Part shown: positions 34,502 to 43,416 of the stretch, piece after piece
Numbering within the stretch: position 1 is the stretch's first letter
Layout of the letters: each line of letters begins with the position of its first letter
Assembly (NCBI GenBank): GCA_016931535.1
Contig: JAFGEP010000152.1
Span: 1 to 64,000 of the forward strand
Source of the DNA: Bradymonadales bacterium
GTDB taxonomy: Bacteria > Myxococcota_A > Bradymonadia > JAFGEP01
Direction of reading: 5' to 3'
DNA: 64,000 nucleotides
Notes under the pieces: generated by a model
What the model saw: the letters and a program-made list of their open reading frames with translations, nothing else
Database searches by the model: none
Told to the model about the DNA's origin: nothing
Position numbers and translations under genes: made by a program

Positions 34502-36547
34502 TCAAGGCAACAAACGACGCCGCAACGCCGCCCCAACCAGAAGCCAGAGCCCCCAGGAAAAAGGCCGGGGGGGCTGGTGGCCCGCCCCATGCGCCGCTGA
34601 GCAGCCCCCCCCATCATCCGACGGCCTGTCCGGCTCGGAGCGTTCGGGGGCCTCCGGCAGATCGGGCGAAGTCGGATCTCGATCCTCCTCGGCATCCGGC
34701 CATCCCGGATCCGGGTCCTCCTCTGCGGTCTGGTCGCCATCACCGCCATCCCGGTCGGCTTGCAGGTCCACCTCCTCTACCAGATCAGGGCCGAGATCAC
34801 CCTCATCCGGCTGCCCACCGGCGTCAGCGTCCCCGAAGCCGCAGAGATCCGACGGGCCGTCGGAGTAGTCCAAAGGGGGAACCACCGTCCCGTCGCCAGC
34901 CACCGCTAGCGTCACCGAGCGGGCGGGCAGGTCGAGGGTGAAGGTTCCATCACTCTCCACCTCGACGGAGGGCCGTGGTCCAAGTCGGGTCCAGGCGTCG
35001 AATCCATGTACCTCGACCTGTCCGGTGAGCGGTGTGGAGGAGGTCACCACGGCGGTCACCGCGTCCCACGACTTGTTGAACAGCAGGGTGTAGAGCCTGC
35101 CGTGGTCTCCGGCGATGGCGTAGACCGGCACGTTCAGAACATCTTCGGAGGTCGCCGGCACCGAATCGCCAAAAAGCTGAGACCCCATCCCGTCGTAATC
35201 CAGGTAGAGGAGGAAGGCATCTTCGACCGGGGTGTTGGGTTTGGGGACCATCCACCGGGTGGCCAGGTCGACCCCCTCCCGGCCGAAGACGGCCAGCACC
35301 TCGGCCTGGGCCAGAGCGCTGCTCGCCCCCTCGTCGTTTCCCCAGTTGTACTCGGTGATGGCCACCCCTAGCCCCGGGCAGTTCTCGGAGACGATCCCTC
35401 TGAGCATCGGGATGAGGTTGATCGATTGGTCGATCCAGGACTCGTCGACGTAGTCCGGATCGTGCAGACTTCGCACGGAACGCAGGCGGCGATCGGCGGT
35501 ATCTGTCGACTCGTCCGAGGAGAGGGCCACATTCCAGGCTGCCGGGTAGTAATGCACGTCGAGGTAGTCGATCAGGCGAACGCCGTGTTGGGCCTCGTAG
35601 GCACAGACCTGCTGGAGATACCACAGGAGGAAGGGGATGTCGTCGTGGGCCAGCCGGTCCGGCCCCCACCCGCAGCCGCCGTCGGGGCTCGCCTGGTCGG
35701 CCGCCGATCCCCAGTAGGCGCACCAGCCCCACACCACCGGCCCCAGGATCTTGGCGCCGGGGTCGAAGGCCTTGATGGCGGAGGCGTACTCGACGGTGCG
35801 GCTCCAGATCTCGTCGTAGGTCACCGGTTGGGGATGGACGTCCCGGTGGGTCTGGTGCCAGTGCATCGGCTCGTTATCGAGGGCATAGAGCCGCACTCCG
35901 CCGGCGCTGGGCATGCCGTACCGGCCGGCCAGGTGTTCGAGCCACGAGACGGTGTAGCTGCTGTCCACCGCCCGAGAGGTATCGTTGGGGTCGTTGCCGG
36001 TGATGAACGACCCATCGCGCCGCACCCCGTTGCCGGCGTCGGGATCCCCCGGGGCGGTCTGCTGCTGCAGCCCGTACTTGGCCACCGAGAAGCCCCATCG
36101 GCGGTTCCGGTCGCGAGGGGTCCAGCCGATGGTCGGCACCGTGAGCAGGATCTCGTTGCCGTCACAGAGCACCTGGTCTGCCAGCCGTTCCACCGTCGAG
36201 CCGGAGGGAAGTGTGGACGGGTTGGGGTGGTCGTAGGGGATATTGATGAAGTACCAGTCGTTGGCTCGATTGGAGACGTCGTAGTCCCAGGAGTAGCGGG
36301 TGGTATGATTGCCGCCCCAGCGGACCAGCGGGTAGTCGTGGGCGACCGCCTGGTCGTCGTAGTGGTTCACGCCGTAGATCCAGGGTGAGATCGGACGCCG
36401 TTCGCCATCGGGAAAGAGCTGGACCGCAACAACCGTCTGGGCGTTGGTCATGGGCGCTGCCAGGGTGCAACAGAGAAGCACGAGGAGAGCGAGCCCTCCG
36501 GTTGGCCGACGGGTCTTTACGGTCATCGACCGAGCACTCGGTCTCAT
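34502..36547 (-). CDS. GH44 endoglucanase/xyloglucanase with C-terminal sorting tail
   Basis: A 681-residue secreted glycoside hydrolase of family 44. Signal peptide to about residue 36. The TIM-barrel catalytic domain contains RWGGNHTTRYSW (77-88), LDNEP with acid/base Glu226, and ITEYNWG with nucleophile Glu399; a beta-sandwich follows to about residue 565. An Asp/Glu/Pro-rich linker of about 75 residues ends in a tail: GGGC, a hydrophobic helix (WGLWLLVGAAL) and RRR, like the MYXO-CTERM signal. GH44 enzymes cut beta-1,4-glucans and xyloglucan. Its ATG overlaps the stop of the upstream gene (ATGA at 36547-36544), so it belongs to the synthase cassette. Confidence 0.88.
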   Translation of the reverse strand: MRPSARSMTVKTRRPTGGLALLVLLCCTLAAPMTNAQTVVAVQLFPDGERRPISPWIYGVNHYDDQAVAHDYPLVRWGGNHTTRYSWDYDVSNRANDWYFINIPYDHPNPSTLPSGSTVERLADQVLCDGNEILLTVPTIGWTPRDRNRRWGFSVAKYGLQQQTAPGDPDAGNGVRRDGSFITGNDPNDTSRAVDSSYTVSWLEHLAGRYGMPSAGGVRLYALDNEPMHWHQTHRDVHPQPVTYDEIWSRTVEYASAIKAFDPGAKILGPVVWGWCAYWGSAADQASPDGGCGWGPDRLAHDDIPFLLWYLQQVCAYEAQHGVRLIDYLDVHYYPAAWNVALSSDESTDTADRRLRSVRSLHDPDYVDESWIDQSINLIPMLRGIVSENCPGLGVAITEYNWGNDEGASSALAQAEVLAVFGREGVDLATRWMVPKPNTPVEDAFLLYLDYDGMGSQLFGDSVPATSEDVLNVPVYAIAGDHGRLYTLLFNKSWDAVTAVVTSSTPLTGQVEVHGFDAWTRLGPRPSVEVESDGTFTLDLPARSVTLAVAGDGTVVPPLDYSDGPSDLCGFGDADAGGQPDEGDLGPDLVEEVDLQADRDGGDGDQTAEEDPDPGWPDAEEDRDPTSPDLPEAPERSEPDRPSDDGGGCSAAHGAGHQPPRPFSWGLWLLVGAALRRRLLP

Positions 36548-37308
36548 GGGCGCTCCCCCCTGCGGACGATCAACCAGAGGATGGCACCGAAGAGGAGCAT
36601 GAGCCAACGGGGGGTTGTTCCCCCCTCCGCCATCACCCGGCAACCCCAGCCATCGTCGGTCTCGGTCTCGGTCTGGCCGCCGCCGGCGTCAGCTCCCGAC
36701 AGCTCGGCATCGCTCTCCTGGTCGGGCGCGTCTCCCGCGTCTTCTACCTCCTCCAGGTCACCGTTGGGATCGAGCGCCTCCTCGATCGGCTGATCGCCGG
36801 GAAAGTCGACCCCTTGCAGGATGATCTCATCGACCAGGAAGGAGACCTGCTCCTCGTCGGTGCTCATGATGTTGACGCGGTTCCACTCCAGCGCATCGAA
36901 CGAGCGGAAGCTGGCGGCCACCAAGGTCCAGTCGTCGGGCGTGGTCTCGACGAGGTCGGCGATGGCGACCTGGTCCGATTCCTGGGTATCCTCACCCTCG
37001 CCGGCTTGCAGGAAGACCACCAACGGCTCACCGCTCCCCTTCAGCCAGAAGGATACCCCGGTGGCCTCGCGAAATGGCCGCTCGGAGTGCAGGGACAGGG
37101 CGCCGTACTGCTCAATGGTGACCGATATGCTGGCGGTGCCGGCCAGGACCTCCTCGGTGTATTCGAAGGAGAACTCCCCGCCCCAGGACCAGGAGCTCCA
37201 TCCAGGGTGGAGCTGGTCGTCGTAGATGACGGTCGCCCCGTTGGCGACAGCCGCCGATAAAAGCCCGACCATCGAGGCCAGAACAGTGGTGAGAACTGTG
37301 TGGCGCAC
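36544..37308 (-). CDS. Secreted carbohydrate-binding-like protein with sorting tail
   Basis: A 254-residue precursor. GTG at 37308 starts a signal peptide ending near AVANGA. A beta-sandwich-like domain (about 26-165) has the layout of carbohydrate-binding modules found with cellulases: YDDQLHPGWSSWSWGG, GVSFWLKGSGEPLVVFLQ, FLVDEIILQG. An acidic linker leads to a C-terminal WGC, a hydrophobic helix (WLMLLFGAILWLIV) and RRGERP, a MYXO-CTERM-like tail with a single Cys. It precedes and overlaps the GH44 gene and follows the exporter by 116 bp. A TTG at 37428 overlapping the previous gene is possible but adds a non-signal N-terminus. The binding role is inferred from fold pattern and context. 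Confidence 0.7.
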   Translation of the reverse strand: MRHTVLTTVLASMVGLLSAAVANGATVIYDDQLHPGWSSWSWGGEFSFEYTEEVLAGTASISVTIEQYGALSLHSERPFREATGVSFWLKGSGEPLVVFLQAGEGEDTQESDQVAIADLVETTPDDWTLVAASFRSFDALEWNRVNIMSTDEEQVSFLVDEIILQGVDFPGDQPIEEALDPNGDLEEVEDAGDAPDQESDAELSGADAGGGQTETETDDGWGCRVMAEGGTTPRWLMLLFGAILWLIVRRGERP

Positions 37309-37424
37309 GTCGCAGCCCCTCCATGCAAGAAGGCAACTGGCGAGAATTCTAGCAACCGCTCCGATCCGGCTCAAGCGCGAAACCCCTCTGGTGGTGGCGC
37401 AGATTGAGCTGCCTGCCCGGTCGC

Positions 37425-39362
37425 TCAAAACATAAAGCCGAGCCCCAAGGTGCCGGCATAGAGGGCGAACTCGGTGTCATCGACCAAAAGAGCCCGGCCC
37501 TGCAGCTCCCAGCGGCCCGCGAGCAAGGTCCGGCAGAAGGCTTCGACCCGATAACCGACCGAACCGTCTACCGGGTCGATGGGGGCTCCCAGCTCACCGC
37601 CCAGCGTCCAGCGCTGGCCGGGGTGCCGCCAGATCCAGCCCAGCCCAGGGGTGTGCACCTGGAAGCTGCCCGGAGACCAGTAGGTGTCCCGGTGGTGTTC
37701 ATAAGCTAGCAGGAAGTAGTCGTACTTGACGATGAGCTCGTGTGCGACCTCTTGGCCGACCATTCGGAGCAGGTCCACGCCCAGACCGCCTCCCACAGTG
37801 AACCGGCGGTTGCGATCGTTCATCCACCCGAAGGCCCCGTCGCCGTACAGGTAGGCACCGGGCAGTGGCGACCAGGAGAAGGAGAGGTAGAGGTCGCGGA
37901 GCTGGATGACCTCGCGGATGCCGGTGGTGGTGAGGCCGCTCGATCCCACGCCGGCCAGGTAGGCGATCTGCTCCTTGGCGGGCAACGGGTCGACCTGGGC
38001 GTGTTGGTGGAACCCACCTCGGACCTGCACCGGCCAGGCGGGGTTGTCGAGCCCGACCTCACCGTTCGCCTCGTGGGAGTTGGGGGCTCCCCGGTATAGC
38101 TGGGTGTAGTAGCCGGCGCGCACAAAAAAGCCGAGAGGCAACCCCTGGCGAAGCTCTCCCCCCAAGGTGATGCGGTCGAGCTCATCGAGGTCGTCTGTGA
38201 AGCGGGTGAAACCGGCCAGCAGCCGCGCGCGGGTGGCGGCCAGCGGGTTGACCTCCCCTTCCAGCCGCAGGTTCAGGCGCGCAAAGCCGTTGGAATCCTG
38301 GCTGTAGGTGGGAGCCAGGGCGATCCTGCCCAGGTTCGCCAGACCGGCTCCCTCGCGGGCTTCCATCTCCCGAGCCATGGCGAGGTGGGCCGCCTGCAGC
38401 GCAGGGTCGATCTCGAGCTGGATCCGCTCGGCGCGCAGGTCGGGATGACCCCCCTCGATCTCCAGCGCCCGATCGTACAGGTGGCGAGCCAGCTCCCATT
38501 CTCCCTGCCAGCGGGCCGACCGGGCTCGACCGAGCAACGCCTCCAGGTGGTGGGGCTCCTCCGCCAGGATGGCGTCGAAGAGCGCGTCGGCCTCGGCCCG
38601 CTCCCCCTCCCAGCTCAACACCAAGGCGAGCCCCAACGTGGCTTCCTGGCTTGCGGGGTCGATCGCCAGCACCTCCCGGTAGATCTGGATCGCCTCGGGA
38701 CGCCGGCTGATCGTCCAGGACAAGAGCTCCGCCAGGCGTAGACGGGGCTCGATGGCGGATGGCTCGGCCTCGATTCGCTGGCGATAGATCGCGATCGCCT
38801 CCTCCCGCCGGGTAGGGGCCATGCCGATCACCACCAGCCACTGGTCGGTAAACGTACCGTCGGGGTCCAAACCCAATCGTCGGTCGGCCGCCTCGGCTGC
38901 CTGCTCGAACTCCCCGCGCCGGACGTAGGTCCACATGAGCCCCTCGGCCGCCTCCCGGTTGACCGGGTCGACTTGAAGCGCCTTCAGGAACGCCTCTTCG
39001 GCTCCCTGGTCATCCCCCCAGTCGAGGAGACGGTACCCCTCGCCGACCAGGGCTCGCACATCGACCCCGGTGTCCATGGGCTCCGTCTGGGTCGAGTTCT
39101 CGCTCGCGGCCGAGGTGGGCGCATCCTCCAGGGGAGAAGGCTGCTGGTCCGGGTCTCCCGGCTCTGGGGAGGTTCGGCCCGGTTGGCCCTGGATCGGTGG
39201 GGGCTGGTCGGTCAGTCTGCCGTCCTGGGCATCTGCCTGCACCAGGAGGCCAGCGTCCAATCCGGGTGGGACCTCTGCCAGAGCATCGGCCTGGGCCGGG
39301 GAGGCCAGGGCCAGCCAGCAGCTGGCCAATAGAACGGCCGGAATCGCGCTCATCCCGATCAA
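37425..39362 (-). CDS. TPR and outer-membrane beta-barrel exopolysaccharide exporter (BcsC/PgaA-like)
   Basis: A 645-residue precursor with a signal peptide ending near PAQADA. A Pro/Gln/Ser-rich linker is followed by about six tetratricopeptide repeats (about 100-330; DWGDDQGAEEAFLKALQVDP, AIQIYREVLAIDPASQEA and similar). The last 290 residues form a beta barrel with aromatic strands and end in LGLGFMF. This periplasmic-TPR plus barrel layout is that of BcsC, PgaA and AlgK/AlgE-type export porins. At 645 residues it is shorter than E. coli BcsC (about 1150). Its ATG overlaps the synthase stop codon (ATGA at 39362-39359). Confidence 0.82.
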   Translation of the reverse strand: MIGMSAIPAVLLASCWLALASPAQADALAEVPPGLDAGLLVQADAQDGRLTDQPPPIQGQPGRTSPEPGDPDQQPSPLEDAPTSAASENSTQTEPMDTGVDVRALVGEGYRLLDWGDDQGAEEAFLKALQVDPVNREAAEGLMWTYVRRGEFEQAAEAADRRLGLDPDGTFTDQWLVVIGMAPTRREEAIAIYRQRIEAEPSAIEPRLRLAELLSWTISRRPEAIQIYREVLAIDPASQEATLGLALVLSWEGERAEADALFDAILAEEPHHLEALLGRARSARWQGEWELARHLYDRALEIEGGHPDLRAERIQLEIDPALQAAHLAMAREMEAREGAGLANLGRIALAPTYSQDSNGFARLNLRLEGEVNPLAATRARLLAGFTRFTDDLDELDRITLGGELRQGLPLGFFVRAGYYTQLYRGAPNSHEANGEVGLDNPAWPVQVRGGFHQHAQVDPLPAKEQIAYLAGVGSSGLTTTGIREVIQLRDLYLSFSWSPLPGAYLYGDGAFGWMNDRNRRFTVGGGLGVDLLRMVGQEVAHELIVKYDYFLLAYEHHRDTYWSPGSFQVHTPGLGWIWRHPGQRWTLGGELGAPIDPVDGSVGYRVEAFCRTLLAGRWELQGRALLVDDTEFALYAGTLGLGFMF

Positions 39363-41764
39363 TTACTCTTGTCCTTGCTGTCGAGATAATCGACGAGCAA
39401 GTCGTCGATCTCCAGGCTCAAGGCGGGCGGAGGCGCCAGCGTTTTCTCTCCCTGGCTCTGGCCATCGGCGTAAGTGATGGGCTCGGAGACGACCGACTGA
39501 GCTGCCCAGGAAGGGATTCGTACGTAGGCCCACGCGGGTCCAGCCCGATCCGGCTTGATACGGCCGATGGGACTGGAATGGTGGACCAGGCGCGACCTCG
39601 ATGACCTGGGATTGACCCAGGAGAGCGGTTTCGCCTGCTTCGGCTGGGTTGGGGGCGTTGTCATGAGGTCCAGTCGGAGGCCAGCGGCTGATGGCGAGGG
39701 CCCGGCCGGCTGGCCGCCCTGGGGTGTAGGGGAAGGGCCGACACGGTAGTAGGAGCCCGAAGGCGGACCCAACGAGCCGGATCGGCCCCTCGATCGGCCA
39801 GTCGAGGCTGTCGCGCCGGGTTGGAAGGCCGCCAGTGGAGGTTTACCCTCCCGCCGGTGGAGCAGCACGGGGTCCGGAGGCGGGCCGCTCCCCTGGGAAT
39901 CGACGAAGCCACCCAGGAAGTTGGGCAAGGCGGTATTGAAGAGAAACCGGTTGATCGCCTCCTGCTCCTCCTTGTCCAGGTCGACCAGCTGGACCTCGGC
40001 CGTCAATCGGTTGCGTACGCTGGCCGGGTAGGCCTTGGCCACTCGCCCAGAGATGGGACGCCACATCCCGATGGCGGTGAGATCGAGCTGGACCAGGTCT
40101 CCGACCTGGGCCTCGATGGGGCCATCCACGACGGCCAGGGAGGGCCCCAGGCACTGCAGGCGGGCCAGCTGCCAGTCGACGTGGCCCGAGTGGCGGACCA
40201 GGGTGTCGGAGTTGATAGGGACGTAGACCACCTCGTCCTCCACCTTGATACCGAAGGTTCGGCGAAGAACGTAGAGCCCCAAGACGACAAAGGTCCCCGA
40301 GAAAAACATCGATATCGAGGCCACCACGAAGGTCAGCTCGCCATCGAACACCCGCCGCAGCGCAACGGCGATCGCCAGGGTGTGAAACAGGGTCAACACC
40401 ACCGCGGGTAGCCAGAGGATCGGCGGCACCTTCGCCTGGCGACCCTTGGGGGTCACCCGGAAGGGCAGCCCCTTGGGAAAGAGCAGACGAAAGGTCGCTC
40501 GAATGAGAATCGGCAGGTTGATGAACTTGAAGAAGCTGCTCTCCAGGAGGCGCCCATCAGGAGCCGCCAGCAGGCGGTAGACGATGAGGTTGACCACCAG
40601 GTGGGCGAAGATCATGGGGATGACGATCTCCGGTGCGGCGTTGATCGGGTTCAAGTAGAAGAGAATGTAGAGCGCCGGCACCAGGTAGAACAAGAGGTTG
40701 GGAAAGGCGGCCATGGCGTGCGACAGCGAATGGAGGTAGGCGATCCGCTGGAAGAGGGTGAGCCCCCGCTTGAACAGCGGGTTCTCGATCCGCAAGATCT
40801 GCAGGCCACCCTGTGCCCAGCGCAGCCGCTGCGTGGCGTAGGCGTGAGGCGACTTGGGTGCTTGCAGGAAACCCAGCGGCTCGTCCACGAACACCGAATG
40901 GTACCCCTCGGCGTGCAGACGCATCGAGGTGAAGATGTCCTCGGTGACGCTGCCGGTGGCGAACCCTCCGATCTCCTCCAGAGCGGACCGCCGCAATAGC
41001 CCGCCCGTGCCGATGAAGAAAGCGCAACCCGCCCGCTCCGCTCCGGCCATGATCCGGTGCTGGAAGATGCGGCCTTCGTGCCACAAGAGCCCCTTGGAGA
41101 CCGAGGTGCGGTGCTGATAGCTCCCGGTGTTGTAGTAGATCTGTGGGGTCTGGACGAGCGCAACCAGGGGATCCTCGAAGTAGCCGATCGTACGTTTCAA
41201 AAAACTCCGACGGGGGATGTGATCGGCGTCCAGGACCATCACCAGGTCGCCATCCGTCTGTGACAGGGCGTTATTCAGGTTGCCCGCCTTGTAGTGCTCG
41301 TTTCTCGGGCGGGTGATGTAGCCGACCCCCAAAGACTCGGCCATGGCCTTCATCTCCGGGCGGCGCCCATCGTCGCAGATCCAGGTGCGGTGCGGATAAT
41401 CCATGTCGCGTGTGGCGATGGCCGTCGTCCGAACCAGGTCGACCTCCTCGTTGTAGGTGGCGATGAAGACATCGACCGTCAGCTCGCGGCTGAGCTTGGG
41501 AGGCTCCTTGTGCTCCATCTTGGGTCCCAGCAGGTAGTAAAACCAGAACCCGGAGACGATGACGTAGAACTCGGCACCTATCAGCGCCCAGGCGTACACC
41601 GAAGGCGCGCCCCCCAGCGAGAAGAATACGCGCCAGTACAGGTAGGCCAGCTCAATGAGGATGTAGAGGGAAAAGACGACGCGGCGGGTCAGGTGGGACT
41701 GCAGCCCCAAGAAAGGCTTGGAGAGCACGCTGTCGTAAGCTCCGGTCATCTGGCTCTTCGTCAC
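39359..41764 (-). CDS. BcsA-like processive family 2 glycosyltransferase
   Basis: An 801-residue inner-membrane synthase. Two N-terminal helices precede the GT2 catalytic domain, which has all processive-synthase motifs: DDG (131-133), DADH (179-182), TED (274-276) and QRLRW (312-316). At least four more helices follow (about 335-520). A PilZ-position domain (about 525-640) lacks the RxxxR and DxSxxG signature that binds c-di-GMP. A Pro/Ser/Gly-rich tail of about 150 residues is unusual. The motif set fits cellulose or another beta-1,4-glucan. No BcsB lies in the window. The start is GTG at 41764 or ATG at 41749. Confidence 0.85.
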   Translation of the reverse strand: MTKSQMTGAYDSVLSKPFLGLQSHLTRRVVFSLYILIELAYLYWRVFFSLGGAPSVYAWALIGAEFYVIVSGFWFYYLLGPKMEHKEPPKLSRELTVDVFIATYNEEVDLVRTTAIATRDMDYPHRTWICDDGRRPEMKAMAESLGVGYITRPRNEHYKAGNLNNALSQTDGDLVMVLDADHIPRRSFLKRTIGYFEDPLVALVQTPQIYYNTGSYQHRTSVSKGLLWHEGRIFQHRIMAGAERAGCAFFIGTGGLLRRSALEEIGGFATGSVTEDIFTSMRLHAEGYHSVFVDEPLGFLQAPKSPHAYATQRLRWAQGGLQILRIENPLFKRGLTLFQRIAYLHSLSHAMAAFPNLLFYLVPALYILFYLNPINAAPEIVIPMIFAHLVVNLIVYRLLAAPDGRLLESSFFKFINLPILIRATFRLLFPKGLPFRVTPKGRQAKVPPILWLPAVVLTLFHTLAIAVALRRVFDGELTFVVASISMFFSGTFVVLGLYVLRRTFGIKVEDEVVYVPINSDTLVRHSGHVDWQLARLQCLGPSLAVVDGPIEAQVGDLVQLDLTAIGMWRPISGRVAKAYPASVRNRLTAEVQLVDLDKEEQEAINRFLFNTALPNFLGGFVDSQGSGPPPDPVLLHRREGKPPLAAFQPGATASTGRSRGRSGSLGPPSGSYYRVGPSPTPQGGQPAGPSPSAAGLRLDLMTTPPTQPKQAKPLSWVNPRSSRSRLVHHSSPIGRIKPDRAGPAWAYVRIPSWAAQSVVSEPITYADGQSQGEKTLAPPPALSLEIDDLLVDYLDSKDKSN

Positions 41765-42039
41765 AGGGGGGATACACTGCTGAACCGATATCCCCGTATT
41801 GTCTCAGCAAGATACAATCCAAGGTTACGAAACAGGATGTGGTCATGTCCAATATAGATTTCAACCGTTACGAGAGAGGCACAAAAATTTTACAAAATCA
41901 ACACCTCGTACACCCCACACCAGTGTATTATCATACCATCATCGGTGGGACTGTCCAGAGGTGATTGGAAACGCCCTGTCTTTGGCTCTTCGAACCAGGC
42001 CAGCTCCCATGGCGGGAGAGCGGGTCAAACGTCCACCCT

Positions 42040-43056
42040 TCAGGATGACTCCCCAGTCCCCCCGGGCTTCCTCTCATCGATCGTTCCACCTTGAGTGGTA
42101 CCAGAGTGGTGATCGGGTGCCGGGCCATCGAGTGCCGTGAGGTCCAGCTCCACGGAGGCCCGCTGGCTGGCGGTCTTGATACCCATCGCCTCCAACTCCT
42201 CTCGCAGGCGCCCCTCGACACCCTCGTGGATGTACACCCCCCGGATGGCGAAGTGGCGCAGGTCCTGACCGCAGCGCGGGCAGTTGGTCATCTTGCTCAG
42301 CTTGCCGGCCCGCTCCTGGATGATCTCGTTGAAACCGGAGGCGATCAGACCTGCCGGCAAGGCCACCATGCCAACGCCGACCAGGGCGATGCCGGCTCCG
42401 AGGAAGCGGCCGAGCCCGGTGATCGGGTAGATGTCCCCATAGCCCACGGTGGTCAGGGTGACCACACCCCACCACATCGCCTCGGGGATGCTGCCGAAAG
42501 CGTCCGGCTGGGCTTCATGCTCGACGAAATAGAGAATGCTGGAAGCCATGATCAGCATGATGATCACGACGAACAGGGTCATCACCAGCTCTTCCTTGCG
42601 CCGCACGAAGACCGATCCGATGAACTTGATGGAGGTCGAGTATCGGCCCATCTTGAACAGCCGGAATAACCGGAAGAGGCGGACCGCTCGCACGAACCGC
42701 AGGTCCATCTCGATGATCATGGGCAGGTAGAACGGCAGGATGGCGGTGATGTCCACCAGCGCCATGAAGGTGATCATGTAGCGCAGTCGCCCCTTGTACC
42801 AACCTCTGTATCGAGGATCCTCGACGCAGCTCCAGGTTCGAAGGAGGTACTCTACGGTGAAGAACAGTGAGGAAAACCACTCGAAACCGATGAAATAGGC
42901 TTTGTATGGACCGGAGAGCGACTCCTCCGTCTCCAGGATGACCATCAGCACGTTGAAGGCGATCAGGGCGACAATGAAGGTGTCGAGCGCCTTACCGACT
43001 CGGTTCTCGTCTTCCGGGTTCATCAGGTGGTATACGAAAAGCCGCAGACGCCGCAT
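42040..43056 (-). CDS. Voltage-gated-type potassium channel
   Basis: A 338-residue six-helix cation channel. S1-S3 lie in about residues 22-115. S4 carries regularly spaced arginines (RFVRAVRLFRLFRLFK) as in voltage sensors. The pore selectivity filter is TTVGYGD between S5 and S6. The cytoplasmic C-terminus contains a CPRCG element that looks like half a zinc ribbon, then a short helix. The family is that of KvAP/MthK-like bacterial Kv proteins. GGGAGG 8 nt upstream supports the start. It is separated from the synthase operon by 275 bp that carries several A/T-rich -10-like sequences, presumably including the synthase promoter. Confidence 0.88.
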   Translation of the reverse strand: MRRLRLFVYHLMNPEDENRVGKALDTFIVALIAFNVLMVILETEESLSGPYKAYFIGFEWFSSLFFTVEYLLRTWSCVEDPRYRGWYKGRLRYMITFMALVDITAILPFYLPMIIEMDLRFVRAVRLFRLFRLFKMGRYSTSIKFIGSVFVRRKEELVMTLFVVIIMLIMASSILYFVEHEAQPDAFGSIPEAMWWGVVTLTTVGYGDIYPITGLGRFLGAGIALVGVGMVALPAGLIASGFNEIIQERAGKLSKMTNCPRCGQDLRHFAIRGVYIHEGVEGRLREELEAMGIKTASQRASVELDLTALDGPAPDHHSGTTQGGTIDERKPGGTGESS

Positions 43057-43416
43057 GTTGTGCCTCCCCGAGGGCTACGGTCCGCCAAAACCTACTAAGA
43101 CCGTGGTCTGTTGCATCCTTTGCCGACCTTTGACCCGCGTCTCACTCGTTTCTACCCCGATCAATATCATCAGGTGCAACGGCAACAAAAGAAACTGGGC
43201 TCAGTTCCGCATGGTGTACCGGCTGCTCTTCACATCCATCCCTGTTCCGGATGACCGGCAGGGCCGAGGTGGCATCCAGCAGGAGCGGCAGCAACAAACC
43301 GGGTGGGGCTCTTTACTGGGTGGGTTGGGAGGCTCGAGGCGATGCCATGGGAGTGATCACAGCCGCGGTCTTTGGGTGACGGGGCGAGACGCCAAGAAGG
43401 CAGCCGTCGGTGTTCT
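43057..43416. other. 360-bp intergenic region
   Basis: Upstream of the channel gene and downstream of the lipoprotein operon, both on the minus strand. Part is A/T-richer (near 43140-43200) and likely holds the channel promoter; candidate boxes have poor spacing. No gene is seen. Confidence 0.4.

Noticed and set aside
41765..42039. Two GTTACGA heptamers 43 bp apart upstream of the synthase operon
   Set aside because: Short, and spaced without symmetry; chance occurrence cannot be excluded and no further copies were seen.
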